Positions 32,915-44,648 of a DNA stretch of 64,000 bases are shown here, in pieces (position 1 is the first letter of the stretch; the number at the start of each line of letters is the position of its first letter). The stretch comes from Adineta ricciae. Its lineage: Eukaryota > Rotifera > Eurotatoria > Adinetida > Adinetidae. Where the stretch lies: the NCBI GenBank assembly GCA_905250025.1, contig CAJNOJ010000180.1:154556-218555 (forward strand), written 5' to 3'. The notes beneath the pieces are model-generated. The model made no database searches. It was not told where the DNA came from and worked only from the letters and a program-made list of their open reading frames with translations. Position numbers and translations under genes: made by a program.

Positions 32915-33191
32915 TGTAAATAATTTATAGCGTGTAAGTATGACCAAATGAATAAATAAATAAATTTTTTTTCGGATGCTTTAGGCAGTATTAATAGGAC
33001 GGGAAAAGGGAAACGTTGTCAATTAAATATGCGTCATGACAAGCAGTGAAGCATACCATGGCAAAAATCACGAGCAATTTTGTCATTCGACAGTACAAAT
33101 GAAGAAAACAACATAGTAATCATCAACATGTGCTACAAACAACTAGGAGAAAAAGACATACAGGTAATAAAATCAAGCGTGAAGAAATGAT

Positions 33192-35592
33192 TCATGAGGA
33201 TGAAAACTGTCTTTTTGATTGCCATTGAATAAATGGTCCATACAATTCAATTGCATATACAAGCTGTTGTCCGATGAGTACATTGTATGTACCTGGATAG
33301 AGCCATTTTGTCCCGTCTTGTTCAACGATTAATAAATGTTCGACATTGAGTGGAAAGAAAACTTCTTTTGTTTCATTGATCCCTAAATGAATACGATCAA
33401 AACCGAACAGCTGTTTGATCGGTAAGATTGATTCATTGATGACTGTATTCGATGCTTTGACAAATGCCAGTATTACATCGTCACCCGGCATCGTACCGAT
33501 GTTAGTCACGTTCACGCGAAATAATCGAATAAGAACACGATGTGCATCATTCTTGTTTTCAATCAATGAGGATATTGAATATGATCGTTGCGCTGTATTA
33601 TTGCTCCATGAGTAACGAAACGTTGTATAGGAAAGGCCAGTGCCGAACTCATAAACAGCTTCACCTGTATAGAATTTATACGTTCGACCGGGATTACTTT
33701 TCGATGGTCGCATTTGCATGTCAAACATACTAACAGCATCGACATACGACGCTGGATATATCGTAATCGGTAAACGTCCAGCGGGATTGTATTCGCCAAA
33801 GATAACATTTGCTATTGCTAAACCACCAGATTGTCCAGCGTAACCCATCCAAATGAGACTACCGAATCGAGGTGAATCACGAACATACGTTAAATCTAAA
33901 CCACTACCGGACATAATCACGACATGAATGGGCGATTGAACAACTCTTTCAAGTTGTTGTAAAAGTTTCAGTTGAATATCAGGCATTGCAATCGACACAC
34001 GATCGATCGTTTCACCTTCGATTGTCTGGTCAAGTCCACCGAAGAAAATAACGACATCCGCTGTTCGAGCTAATTCAATAGCTGCTGAAAAGCCACTTTC
34101 GTCTGAACCATTTATCTTACAACCAATGACGAATTGTACATCAATCGATTTTCCTTCAATGAATGTATACCGAATCAAAATTAACGATAAATTTCGTTCC
34201 GATTACATACCTGTTGTTAACACTTTTATCGCTGTTACTGGGTCGATAAGAAATGGAGCTTTACCGAAATAACTTCCTTGCATGAGTTCTGTTGCATTCG
34301 CTGTCGGTCCAATCAAAGCAATTCTCTTATTGAGTAAGCGATCGCGATCTAATGGCAATGATTGATTCATATTCTTCAGTAACACAATACTTTCTTGAGC
34401 GCTTTCCAGCGACAACTGCCGTGCTTCGTGTGTATCAACATCATCTTTTGTTAGCTGTCGATAATATTGCTGTTCAGGAGGATCAAACCAACCGAGTCGA
34501 ATTAAAATATTAAACGTACGTTCTAGTGCACGATCAATATCTGCTTCAACAATTGTCTGTTTTTCAAGTGCTTGCTTCGTGTAATTATAATAGAAATAAC
34601 CACAATTGAGATCCGTACCGGCGTGTAGTGCAACAGCGACTGTTTCCTCTACAGTCGATGTGTAGTTATGTGTGTACATAATGGTTGATATTGCTCCACA
34701 ATCGCTAACAACAAAGCCATCAAGATGAAATGATTCTCTAAAATGAGATTTGCTGAAAACAAAAATTCATCTAAAAAAGTTTCTACCGTGCCAATATCTC
34801 CAGTTCAAATTGATTGGCACAATTTGGTATTCCATTAATTGAGTTGTAACTGCACATAATACTCGCCACGCGTGCATCTCGAATACACTTTTCAAATGGT
34901 GGTAAATATGTTTCAACTAAATCCTGATCACTAATAATCGCATTAAAATGAAAACGATCGGTGCCATTCCAATTTTCTAAATCATACGCATTATACGCTT
35001 TACAATCTGCAGCGATTTTCAAATAACGTGCATCTTCACCACCTTGTAAACCTTGTACTAATGCATAGGCATATTCTGCTACAAGAAATGGATCTTCGCC
35101 TGGAGTTTCTTGACCACGGCCCCATCTTGGATCTCGAAATATATTTACTGTAGGTGTGAAAAAAGTTAAACCTGCTTGACCTTCGTTATTGAATGCTCGT
35201 GCTTCGGTCGATATGATATTCGCCATACGATGAACTAGACGCATGTTGAATGAAGCGCCGAAATTAATTGGCATGGGGAATGAAGTTGCTGCTGAAATGC
35301 TTCCGTTAAATGAGACACCAGGTGAAAACGCTAAACCATGCAAAGCTTCTGACCACCATTCATATTGAGGTAAACCGAGGCGTGGTATAGCAGATGCAGT
35401 TGTTATCATTTGCGAAATTTTTTCATCAATAGTCATACGACTTATTAAATCGGCAGCACGCTCTCGAGATGGAATTGTTTGATCACATATTGGAAATTTC
35501 GAAAGTGGTCCTGATGCACAATCGGGAAAATGGTCCGATTGGCTATATACAAAGACAATTTTAATTAAAAATATTCGTACGAGAGCATACAT
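33192..35592 (-). CDS. GH3 beta-xylosidase/beta-glucosidase, copy A
   Basis: Exons 35592-34787, 34737-34211 and 34153-33192 (introns 49 and 57 nt) encode 764 residues, about the size of plant and fungal BXL beta-xylosidases. Signal peptide MYALVRIFLIKIVFVYSQS. Motifs in order: RAADLISRMTIDEKISQM, PQYEWWSEALHGLA, TFFTPTVNIFRDPRWGRGQE followed by TPGEDP, GFVVSDCGAI with the nucleophile Asp at about 281, SIVLLKNMNQSLPLD, RIALIGPTANA, GLDQTIEGETIDRVS and YEFGTGLSYTTF (fibronectin-like C-terminus). It should release xylose or arabinose (or glucose) from plant cell-wall oligosaccharides outside the cell. Animals generally lack this subfamily, so transfer into the lineage is likely. An acceptor 15 nt upstream (34-nt intron) is also in frame. 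A TATA-like TTTATATATC lies about 45 nt upstream. Confidence 0.88.
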
Positions 35593-36399
35593 TTTATTTG
35601 AAAGTTATAGACGTAAAGAACGTGCGCTATGGAGATATATAAAGGAAAAGATAAGGAATGAATGAATGAAAAGCTAACAACAGACATGAAAGAAAAGTGT
35701 TGAACGAGATAAAAGATATGTTTTCTGATAGAGATATATGAATGAGTATAGAACTGAGAATAGTTGAAGCTGTTGTCGTTGGACTGATTTTTCTCTTTAT
35801 AGGCCTAACATTATCACAGTGAAATTTAAATGAGTTTGTGACAGATCTATGTTTCGGTTACTTTTTATATCGTAATGAACTTCTATTCGTCGCTGAAACA
35901 AGAAGTCATCAACATTTGACCTATCTTGTTTGACGTTCCCGAAAAAATAACGGAATAGGCTAGCAACTATTTGATTTATTTCAACAAACATCTCAAATTG
36001 ACGTCAATCATCTGCGTCTGTTATACAGTCAGGTTTGTTTTCGGTCCGTAAAAAAGTACCACGTTCATAACATCTGATTAGATTGTATATTTTGACGTTT
36101 AAACGAGTTGAAAGAACCATCGAACGAAATGTGGATACTTTACTTAATGTTTCTTTGAAACCCTATGAAATCAGTTTTCGTGTTGCATAAGTCATCGATA
36201 CAAAGAATAAATCTTTTTCAAATGAACACAGGAGGAATTTTTCTTGAAATAGAAGACTACAAAGAAGGGTAAGCATTTTTTTTTCATTTTATACAAAATA
36301 ATAAATCAACACTCAGACACCATATATACTTACTTATAAAGATTGTTTTTGCATTCCATTGGATTGTCACTGAGAATATTTTCTTTTTCTTTTAGGTAT
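35593..36399. other. Intergenic, copy A
   Basis: Promoter side of GH3. A TGACGTCA palindrome is at 35999-36006. No gene on either strand. Confidence 0.4.
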
Positions 36400-37940
36400 C
36401 TCAATTAATCAAACCAATCTATGCTCCTTTCCACAACAATCAATGTTTTAGACAATAGTTATCTACATATAACGGTACGATATTCATTGTCGAAGAAATA
36501 TTGGCTTGCGACCTTATCCATCTGATTCATTATCAATGTGTAGTCAAAGTAGTCTATATCATCCGCTCTTCTACTAATCATACTAACATCGACGAATTCT
36601 CAATTGCGTATTTCAAGATCAACTGCGTGTTTTCGCGTAAAATGCACTATCTTTACGAATATAACACGTCGAAGTGCGCTAGCTTCATTCAATGGGCGAG
36701 TATGTTTTCGCTGATATATTTCAACGGAACAGTACCTAAGGCGACCATTCATCAACTGAATTAAACGGTTTGTTTTCTATATGTAGTCATTCCTAGAAAT
36801 TCTATGATCTATGAAGCCACTACTGACTGACCAGGATGAATTCATCACCGAATGCATGAATATTTACATAGACATAACCTGAAACTGTTCAATATATTCG
36901 AGAATTTGAGCAATATTACGAATCCCATGTCGCTCTATTCTGGTATTCTCGTTAAACATTTCTTTTTTCGCTATTAAATAAAGCTCTACGTATGGAAAAT
37001 TGGTTTAGTGTATATCTTAGCTGCTTTCCTATGCGTGATCGATTTTCGCAACGGCAATGTATCTCACCTATTGTGATATATCGAGGACAGTTAATGTCTG
37101 TGAAGAAATTAATAAGATTAAATCCTTATTCTTCGAGTATCGAAACACGACACTAGCTCACGAACACGAAGTATTATTCATGTGAAGTTGTATCTTTCGA
37201 ATAACTAACATTCATGACGAAGATTCTAAATGTGTGGTTAGTTTAGCGCTGTCTACCAATAATGATCGCGAATTCCAAAATATATTTCATCTTTTGAAGG
37301 AAGATTATGTTGGTAGAGCAGCCAATTACAAAACTTTTTTGCATTCATTGCCTGATGCATACCCTGATCGTGTTCGGTGTGCCTATAATATCGGAAATCT
37401 TTTTCTTGGAAAACGCCAATACTGTGAGAATCATCAATGATTGAACAAGACGGTCGAGCTAACTCAACAGATTCGACTATTGAATTCCAGACTGGCCACC
37501 ACTACATGTTCCAACAATATCATGGTGACTATCATTCTCGTATCACGACAAAAGAATTTCGAAAAGGCAATTTTTTATTTGATAAAGCTCCGGGCATTAA
37601 TATCAACTGTCCACCGCTTTATCATTCAGATTTAACAATAGGTTATTACTTTCTTGCAATCACTCTCAGTAGAAATAATCAACAAAGCTTAATTCTGGAA
37701 TATTACGAGAAATCTCTAAAGATCGGTATTAAATCAATATCTTCGAACAGTCTTCATCTCGTAAGTATTTATGCTGCAGCTGGAAAGACCTATCGAAGAA
37801 TGGAAAATATACAAAATGCTACTGAATATTGTCAAAAAGCTGTTGCCATCACAAATCGTGCGTTGTCAAAAGTGACATATCTAGTCTGTCGTATTTTCCA
37901 TTCAAGATTGTCGTTGAGGCTCTGTAAATCTTTCCAATAA
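36400..37940 (+). pseudogene. Decayed mono-ADP-ribosyltransferase / TPR gene, copy A
   Basis: Fragments in several plus-strand frames follow the order of bdelloid ART-TPR proteins: VVKVVYIIRSSTNHTNIDEF, PLLTDQDEFITECMN, LLNKALRMENWFSVYL, RGQLMSV, DSKCVVSLALSTNNDREFQN, YVGRAANYKTFLHSLPDAYP, YNIGNLFLGKRQY, and the TPR-like LEYYEKSLKIGIKSISSNSL with YAAAGKTYRRMENIQNATEY. Stops and shifts fall between blocks, including inside the RGQ region. This makes a functional R-S-E transferase unlikely. The family itself transfers ADP-ribose to arginine; it is expanded in bdelloids. Confidence 0.6.
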
Positions 37941-38478
37941 ACAATTAATTGTATATCTAGAGAAAATGATTTATTAATTATAAATATATTACCATCCAAA
38001 ATATAAGTGCTCGAAAGTAAGTACCGAAACATTACGATTTTCTATTGCCTTTATTCCGTTAAGTATAAACATGAAGTATAGAGAACAGCAAATGAATGAG
38101 ACAATAGAATTTTTACATGTTTGTCCAAAGAAAAGTCGATTGAATTATCGAATAACATTGTGCAGAGCAAAATTTGAATCAAGAACGGTCATGGTTTCTA
38201 TCCGATGCCATAATGTTGATATGATAGATAGAATGTTTCTAGTAATGTGTAGGACACTTTTTACTAGGGCCAATATTTACATAGACTTTCATAGAGAGAG
38301 GGAGAGAGCGACAGAAAAGGACATAAATTGCCAAAGTGTAACTGAAGAAAAAGAACAAAAATATTAAGTTAAAAGCAGACAACAGTTGCCAAAATACTTT
38401 TATTCATGACAAAAAACACAAAAGTACATTTGTTCGTAAACATCAACGTTGACAAGATTCAGGTAACATTCCGTCGGC
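37941..38478. other. Intergenic, copy A
   Basis: 3' flank of the pseudogene and promoter side of the glycosyltransferase. An 98-codon open frame at 38071-38367 has no support. Copy B lacks most of this stretch. Confidence 0.4.
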
Positions 38479-40022
38479 ATGCTTTTGTCCATTGTTCTAC
38501 TTCAATCAATAATTCTCGCTGTTTCAACAACAAATGAACTAGTCGAAACGAGGAAAACTGGTCATATTGTGTTGATCACGAGTCCCTTCTTCGGTCACAT
38601 CGTTCCAATTCTTGATTTTGCTCGACGTTTATCTGCATATCATCATGTTACTTACATTGTTTCAGCTTCAAAACTTCCTTTGCTGAAACAACGTGGATTG
38701 ATTGACGATAACAGTGATTCGAGCGAATCCAAGCTAGATATCATCGGTTTATATGATGGCAACGATCATGACTATGAAGTAAGAGTTCTTCATATAGCAT
38801 TCAAATAGCTCCTCTTCTAGAAATTCAGTAAATCTAAATAATATTATTTGAAGAGCGCCGATAAGAGCATAATTAGACAAATCCAACCAATCGTCGAGAA
38901 AATGCATCTGCCGCTCATTGAACTCCTCTTTTCTACGTCTCTTACGTCATCGCGTCCAGTGGCAACTCGGCCGATTCGTCGTCCAATTGACGTTATAGTT
39001 TCTGATATGTTCATTACTGATTTATTTGTTTTACCACCTGTTTCCGAAGCTCTTCAAAAAGGTCTTATTGCTTACTTTTTTCTACCAAACAGCTTGGTAG
39101 CTTTTGTGGACCTTGTCAACACTTTCATTAAAAAGGTTAAAAGTGAGGAAGTAGGCTCAAATTATGAACATCTGATGTATCAGACAATTGCCCCTATTAA
39201 AGGAATCATTTGTAATTCAATTCTCGAATTTGATAAAGAAGTTCTACGAACGCTACGCCAACGGTCACTACCTGGCTCAAATACGTCCATTCTATTTGTT
39301 GCACCGATCATCTCAGAGGTTACCCAACGGACACGACAGGTCAGTATTGATTTCCTCATCTTTTTCTTACTGTTTGTCTCGTTCTTTAGAGTGCTCTTCT
39401 AACTCGTGTGAAACAATGGTTAGATAAACAATGGGAGGTAGCAAATCATTCATCGTCAGTGATCTATGTCTCCTTTGGTTCATGGTCATTTCTTCAACCT
39501 ATTCAAATCATCGAGATAGCTCGTGCTCTTAAACCTTACGCTTTTATTTGGTCGCTGAAAACAAAGTTACAATCTCATCTTTCAACTTTATTCAATGATG
39601 ATGGACGACATTTGTTTCTCGATTGGATTCCTCAGCGATTCGTCCTCACACATCCAGCTGTCCGTTTGTTTGTGTCGCACGGTGGTTGGAATAGTTTACT
39701 CGAAAGTATGATAATCGGAATGCCTACACTTGTTTGGCCCCTATTTGGAGATCAAATGCTCAACGGATATCGTCTGGAACACGAGCTTGGAATGGGGCGT
39801 TGGATAGAAAATTCCCATAAAAGATTCATATCGAGCGATGAACTTGGTCGATATTTGAAAGATATGTTTTATCAACAGAAAGAATACATTCGAAGAGCTC
39901 AACAAGTGAAAAAAATGTTTGCCGAAGCGAGTAGGAACAGTTCACGATACTATTTTGAAGAACTCGTGCATATTGTTGATAAGAAAATTATTAGTGTCCC
40001 GAACAAACACACAGAACTATAA
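38479..40022 (+). CDS. UDP-glycosyltransferase (GT1), copy A
   Basis: Exons 38479-38778, 38854-39339 and 39390-40022 (introns 75 and 50 nt, phase 0) encode 472 residues. N-terminal signal peptide (MLLSIVLLQSIILAVS), acceptor-side GHIVLITSPFFGHIVPILDF with the catalytic-type His in FFGH, VIYVSFGSWSFL, and the sugar-nucleotide box WIPQRFVLTHPAVRLFVSHG, then GWNSLLESMIIGMP and DQMLNGYRL (HGGWNS at about 359). The box WxPQ..VL.H...F..H.GWNS...E is shared by plant PSPG and animal UGTs; the DQ ending leans to the plant type. No C-terminal membrane anchor is seen, unlike most animal ER UGTs, so the enzyme may be soluble or secreted. It would add a sugar to a small hydrophobic acceptor. Confidence 0.85.
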
Positions 40023-40537
40023 GCGCCATTCGTTTGTAATTTTTCTTTTCGGAATCTTTCTCTATGCATAAAAAATATTCGATGAAAGCAGAAAATGTGT
40101 ATATCAAAGACCATCTCTTATCTCGTTGAAGTTCTCATGGTGCTTGTATACAAATAGTGACAAAGGAATGTAAGATCATGTGTGTACAAGTACATAGCTA
40201 CATGTAGATATAGACTGATCGTAGATGTTAAGCGTCTTTGTTGGAAAATGCTCAGAACTTGCGTGATCAACTAAACGAACATCTTGATATATTCTCTCCG
40301 CATAGAAAATTGTTATAGACCTACGGAGATCATAACGACATAGTAGTAGGTGCGAATTTGTTGCCGTAAAGATCATGAAGTGGCAAATATCAAACTGTTA
40401 CAGTTTCTACCGTAGTTAAAACTATATCGCACATCGTATACCAATTCAGAACTTTCGAATGAAAGTTTCTACTTCTCAATCCATGATAGACCAAAGTATA
40501 TCACTGTGGTACCTCTATGCCTAACACTGGGCAGATA
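40023..40537. other. Intergenic, no gene seen
   Basis: AT-rich 3' flank of the glycosyltransferase up to the TA target of the transposon (40536-40537). Confidence 0.5.
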
Positions 40538-42695
40538 CAGTGAAATCTCTCATAGTGGACACTCCCATATAGTGGACACTATTTTTCAGTCCCAATTGTA
40601 TGAATTACCTCTCTATAGTGGACACTTTCTTAGTCGACAAAAAATATTTGATAATAACGATCAAACGTCAGCATGTATATAGTGTTTATTAATTAAGAAA
40701 CGTGTTAGAGAAAAGGAAACGTCCGCTTCATCAATTACGAAGGAAAAACGACGGAACGAATGACAATGATATTGTCACATTTGTTGTATTTTCTTATCAT
40801 AAACAGTATCATGTCTGAGCGAAAAACGCTAGCTCTTGAAGATAAAATATCATTAATCAAGGATAATCAAAATGATGAAAAGTCAACCCGAGATCTCGCT
40901 ATTGATTATGGAATCTCAAAGAGTAGTGCTGCCAATATCATTCGTCGAAAACAAGAATATTTATCGGACTACGCATCCAATTGCAACAAAGGAATTAAAC
41001 GCAAACACAAAGATGATGATGGACAAAAGATTGAGGAACTGGTGTTTGAATGGTTTACGATACAGCGTTCTAAAAACATTCCAATTTCCGGACCAATCTT
41101 ACAAGAAAAAGTGAGACAATTTGCTGAACAGTTGGGATATCTTTCAGATGAGTTCAAAGCTTCACACGGTTGGCTCGAAAAATTTCGCGCCCGTCATGCT
41201 ATTTCGTTTCGATTAATTTCCGGCGAAAGTGCTTCTGTGGATCATTCTACAGTCGAAGAATGGACAAAAAGGCTTTTGACAATAATTGAGGGATTCGACA
41301 AAAATGACATATTTAATGCAGATGAGACTGGTTTATTTTATCGTACATTGCCAGATCGTTCGTTAGTATTGCAGAAAGAGGAGTGTAAAGGTGGAAAGAA
41401 AAGTAAAAAACGATTGACGAATTTTATTGTGCTCTAACTGGAGCGGAACAGAGAAGCTGGAACCATTGGTGATTGGTAAGATGCCTACTGAATTATTTAA
41501 AAATTACTTAATTTATTTTTGATTTTAGGAAGAAGTCAACGTCGTCGGTGTTTAAAGAACATCAATATATCTGATCTCCCAGTTACTTGGCTTGCAAATC
41601 GTACAGCTTGGATGAATCTAAAATTGTTTACGAATTGGCTCGCTACTCTTAATAATCGAATGAAAAGAAATGCTTGTAAGATTATTCTATTTCTGGATAA
41701 TGCACCTGGCCATATAGTTGATGAAACTTTTTCTAATGTCAAATTAGTCTTTTTTCCACCAAACACTACTTCCAAATGTCAACCATTAGATCAAGGTGTC
41801 ATAAAATCATTCAAATGTTATTACCGACAAAAATTAGTCAGACATATCATTTCTCAATGTACTACCGCTCTAACTATCGATCAAGTTTCTATTAGCGTTT
41901 TAGAGGCAATTAAATGGATCGATTTAGCATGGAAAGCAGTAACGAATGTCACAATGCAAGGTGGATTTCGAGCTGCTGGTTTTATTGATTCGTCATTAAC
42001 GTCTTTATCAACAATCGATATTGATATTGCTGATCAAACAAATTTGCAACTAGTCAATCATGGTGATTCGCTTGAAGCTTTGCTGTTCCATGTTTGAATT
42101 GGTGGTCAACAGCTAACAGCTGCTGAATTTGTTGATATTGATTCATCAATTCCTGCTTTCAATGAATGGGATGACGACGTACATTTGAAGGAGCTGATTG
42201 AAATTTCTCGAGGAGATGAGAACGAACAAGAAGAAGAAGAAACAAGTGTTACTAAAAAGTTACCCAATATAGCAAAAATCTTAGAAATGGTGAAAGCAAT
42301 TCATCTTTATGCAATACACGAACAGCCTCAGTTGCACAATGCTTTATACGAACTGGAATCACAATTAATTGATGTATACCTCGATTCAAAAGCGACTAAA
42401 CAAAGTTCTATTAAAGATTATTTCTCTTCTTGTTGAGTTTTTTTATATTTATTTATTCATTTTTTCTTGTTAGCGCTAACGCTTATTCTCAATGAAACAA
42501 TAAAACATAGAAATCAATGCTCTAATTGATCGTTTTTTTCTTGAAAAGTTATGTAGTAATGCAGAAGTATATCGATTTCATTCATATATGTATATTGATT
42601 TTGCAAAAAAGCTACACCTCTATAAAGTGGACACCTCTGTATAGTGAACACTTTGCCTCAGTCCAAGTGGTGTCCACTATAGAGAGGTTCCACTG
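40538..42695 (+). mobile_element. pogo/Tigger-type DNA transposon, 2158 bp
   Basis: The left end CAGTGAAATCTCTCATAG and the reverse complement of the right end (CAGTGGAACCTCTCTATAG) form terminal inverted repeats of about 25 bp, each flanked by TA (40536-40537 and 42696-42697), the Tc1/mariner/pogo target. Subterminal copies of ATAGTGGACACT recur at about 40568-40580, 40615-40626 and, inverted or diverged, at 42618-42650; these are likely transposase-binding repeats. It carries one broken transposase gene. It lies between copies A and B. Confidence 0.92.
40811..42436 (+). pseudogene. Tigger-type transposase, broken
   Basis: The product starts MSERKTLALEDKISLIKDNQ with a CENP-B/Psq-type helix-turn-helix (STRDLAIDYGISKSSAANII), then a second DNA-binding part ending in SHGWLEKFRARH, and a DDE domain: D1 in IFNADETGLFYR, D2 in IILFLDNAPGH, D3 in TSKCQPLDQGVIKSF. 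All three acidic residues remain. Damage: a one-base loss near 41430 shifts the frame just after TNFIV, and a TGA at 42095-42097 interrupts the C-terminal part, which continues in frame to 42436. A 53-nt intron at 41476-41528 is supported by frame. The element is non-autonomous as it stands. Confidence 0.85.
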
Positions 42696-43037
42696 TATAT
42701 AAATACTTTGCAAACAAATCTATGTACTACTGAAATTTACTGATTCTGAGAACAATGGCAATAAATATATTGTATCTGCTATGCTATTAAGTTTGACGCT
42801 TTAAACGATCAAACATGTCATACATGATTATATATTTCATCTCAGACATTCAAATACACCGAACCGTACCGTTTCCTTTCATCGATTGAAAACAAAAACT
42901 TTAACAAGAAAGTAAATATCTGATATCTGATTAGCTGCCCAGTTTCAGTCATACCCAGGTCAACCAATCCGATGTTGGATCCGGTCGTCGGAGCCGGAAT
43001 TTCGAAAATCTCAGAAATCCGATAAAATCAGTATATC
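42696..43037. other. Unique flank before the assembly gap
   Basis: AT-rich, then a short, more GC-rich end (GTTGGATCCGGTCGTCGGAG at about 42973) that matches nothing else in the window. No gene. It does not resemble the P450 sequence expected if copy B continued to the left. Confidence 0.5.
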
Positions 43038-43038
43038 N
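43038..43038. other. Single N: assembly gap or join
   Basis: One ambiguous base (TATATCNGAAACG) exactly where homology to copy A begins, inside an exon. Confidence 0.9.
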
Positions 43039-43473
43039 GAAACGATTCGATTAGTTGGCGCACCTTTTATGCTAAGAAAATGTTGTCGAGATGCACAAAC
43101 AAGCTTAGAAGACGGACGTCAAATCAATATAAAAGCAGGTGAAAACTTGGCCTGGTATGGCGGTGCAAGTCATTTTGATGAAAATTTATTTCCACGAGCC
43201 AATGAATTTATCTTCGATCGATTTCTAAACAAAAAGGCCGAAAGTGTACCTGGCTATATGCCATTCGGAGGTGGAAAAAGTATTTGCCCAGGGCGGTTCT
43301 TTGCACGATACGAAATCAAAACTTGCGTCGCCATGCTCTTGCGCTATATGGAATATCAATTTAAAGATGTGAAAATAGTACCAAAGCAAAAGCTGACTCG
43401 CGTTGGTGTTGGCATTGCTCCACCTGATCATGACGTGCCTATTGTGTATCGATACAGAGTTTGTTCACATTGA
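43039..43473 (+). CDS. Cytochrome P450, C-terminal third only, copy B
   Basis: The last 144 codons of the clan-7 P450, from ETIRLVGAPFMLRK through the heme loop PFGGGKSICPGRFFA to the stop. It starts within the ExxR motif right at the N, so the truncation reflects the gap and not necessarily a biological break. Substitutions against copy A are few (for example YGGASHF against YAGVSHF). Confidence 0.85.
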   Translation, partial: ETIRLVGAPFMLRKCCRDAQTSLEDGRQINIKAGENLAWYGGASHFDENLFPRANEFIFDRFLNKKAESVPGYMPFGGGKSICPGRFFARYEIKTCVAMLLRYMEYQFKDVKIVPKQKLTRVGVGIAPPDHDVPIVYRYRVCSH

Positions 43474-43706
43474 AAATAAACTAGTTCTATGTGCTGATTA
43501 TTCAGTTTGATATGATTCTTTGCTCTCCTTCCACAGATTTCAATACTTTTTACATATGCTAACTAATCTCTTCTTACGTAAATCGTTTGATTGAATATTC
43601 AAATATATTACTTGATTTGCATGCTTCTCTGGAAACGAATTAGTGATGAAGAAAAAAAAACAAGAATCTATTATTCGAAAATCAAGCGAACATTTGATTT
43701 TTGTTG

Positions 43707-44648
43707 TTATTTGATATTTGTCGCAATAATAGTAACCATACCGTAAATGCCCAATGTTTCACGAACTTTTTCAACCTGAAAAAGTGATGTTCCGCTAACA
43801 CTATCTTTCAACATTCCAATTTTGTCTGGCGTAACTTTAGGAAAAAGAATTTGATACAGCCCATCGGCAGTTCGAATAATGAAATAGTGTTTTGTTTGAC
43901 TGGTCAAATCATCACTATTCAATTGACGAACAAGATTTTGAAGTATATCTAATTTTTCTAATTCATTTATACCAACATATGCAGCAAGATAAATTACTTG
44001 ACATTGACTCAGAATCGATCGAACCTGATTTGGTAATGGATTTTCACAGATATCTTGAGTGATAAAATGCATACGTTTGAAAAGATCCGCAGGTAAGATT
44101 TGTTCGCTGATCAACGATGCGAGTTGATTCGCTTCTTCACACATATCTATGTTATAAATATCGACCAACGGTCCATGATCATTGAGGATAATCAGAGAAG
44201 ATGTTGGAATAGGACCTGAACCAACAAACGCAATTTTAGTAACTAACGAATCGCCCTTTTCATTGTGATCCGTCGAATTCTTCGCTAGATAAACACCAAG
44301 TTCCTGTAACGTGTTGATTTCACATTGAATCAGTTCTTCATAACCTTTCCGATGTTTGAAATGTTCGGTAAAATTATGATTTCGATCAACAGCACAGATC
44401 TTTGCTGTTCGAATTTCACCGTAGAGACCATACAAAGCAAATAAACGACGCAGATTTTCGCATGCGACGTTCAATTCCATATCTGTATCTAACATTTCAT
44501 TCAATGTCGAAACACAGACATCTTTTGCAGAACATAAGTTTATAAGTTCGTCGAATAAATCAATCAGCTGAGGAGAAAATTCGGTAATATCAAGTTGGGT
44601 AAGTTCATGATTTAACTGAATAAGTCGATTACGCATCGAACCGTCCAT
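43707..44648 (-). CDS. Nicotianamine synthase-like protein, copy B
   Basis: 313 residues, single exon, start at MDGSMRNR as in copy A. All motifs (KIAFVGSGPIPTSSLIILN, YNIDMCEEANQLA, VIYLAAYVGINELEKLDIL) are unchanged; differences are scattered conservative changes such as CLSKLNEM to CVSTLNEM and KGSSL to KGDSL. Full length and frame are kept, which argues that both copies are under selection or are alleles. Confidence 0.82.
   Translation of the reverse strand: MDGSMRNRLIQLNHELTQLDITEFSPQLIDLFDELINLCSAKDVCVSTLNEMLDTDMELNVACENLRRLFALYGLYGEIRTAKICAVDRNHNFTEHFKHRKGYEELIQCEINTLQELGVYLAKNSTDHNEKGDSLVTKIAFVGSGPIPTSSLIILNDHGPLVDIYNIDMCEEANQLASLISEQILPADLFKRMHFITQDICENPLPNQVRSILSQCQVIYLAAYVGINELEKLDILQNLVRQLNSDDLTSQTKHYFIIRTADGLYQILFPKVTPDKIGMLKDSVSGTSLFQVEKVRETLGIYGMVTIIATNIK

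Larger units (their letters stand above)
17341..38955 (+). repeat. Copy A of a >=21-kb direct repeat (copy B 43039-64000)
   Basis: From GAAACGATTCGATTAG at 17341 onward the sequence is colinear with 43039 onward, and 64000 corresponds to about base 38.66 kb here (38955 is an upper limit). Gene order and orientation are identical. The offset drifts between about 25.35 and 26.07 kb because of small insertions and deletions. Divergence is a few percent by eye, lower in exons. Confidence 0.93.

Noticed and set aside
34738-34786. A 34-nt first intron in GH3 (34753-34786)
   Set aside because: An acceptor 15 nt further downstream gives a 49-nt intron of normal size and a better family match (ILARESFHLDGFVVSDC), so the short version was not adopted.
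38071-38367. 98-codon open frame upstream of the glycosyltransferase
   Set aside because: Absent from copy B, low complexity at its end, no homology.
43038-43473. P450 copy B as a biologically truncated pseudogene
   Set aside because: The truncation coincides with an N; the remaining part has no lesion, so the break is more likely an assembly limit.
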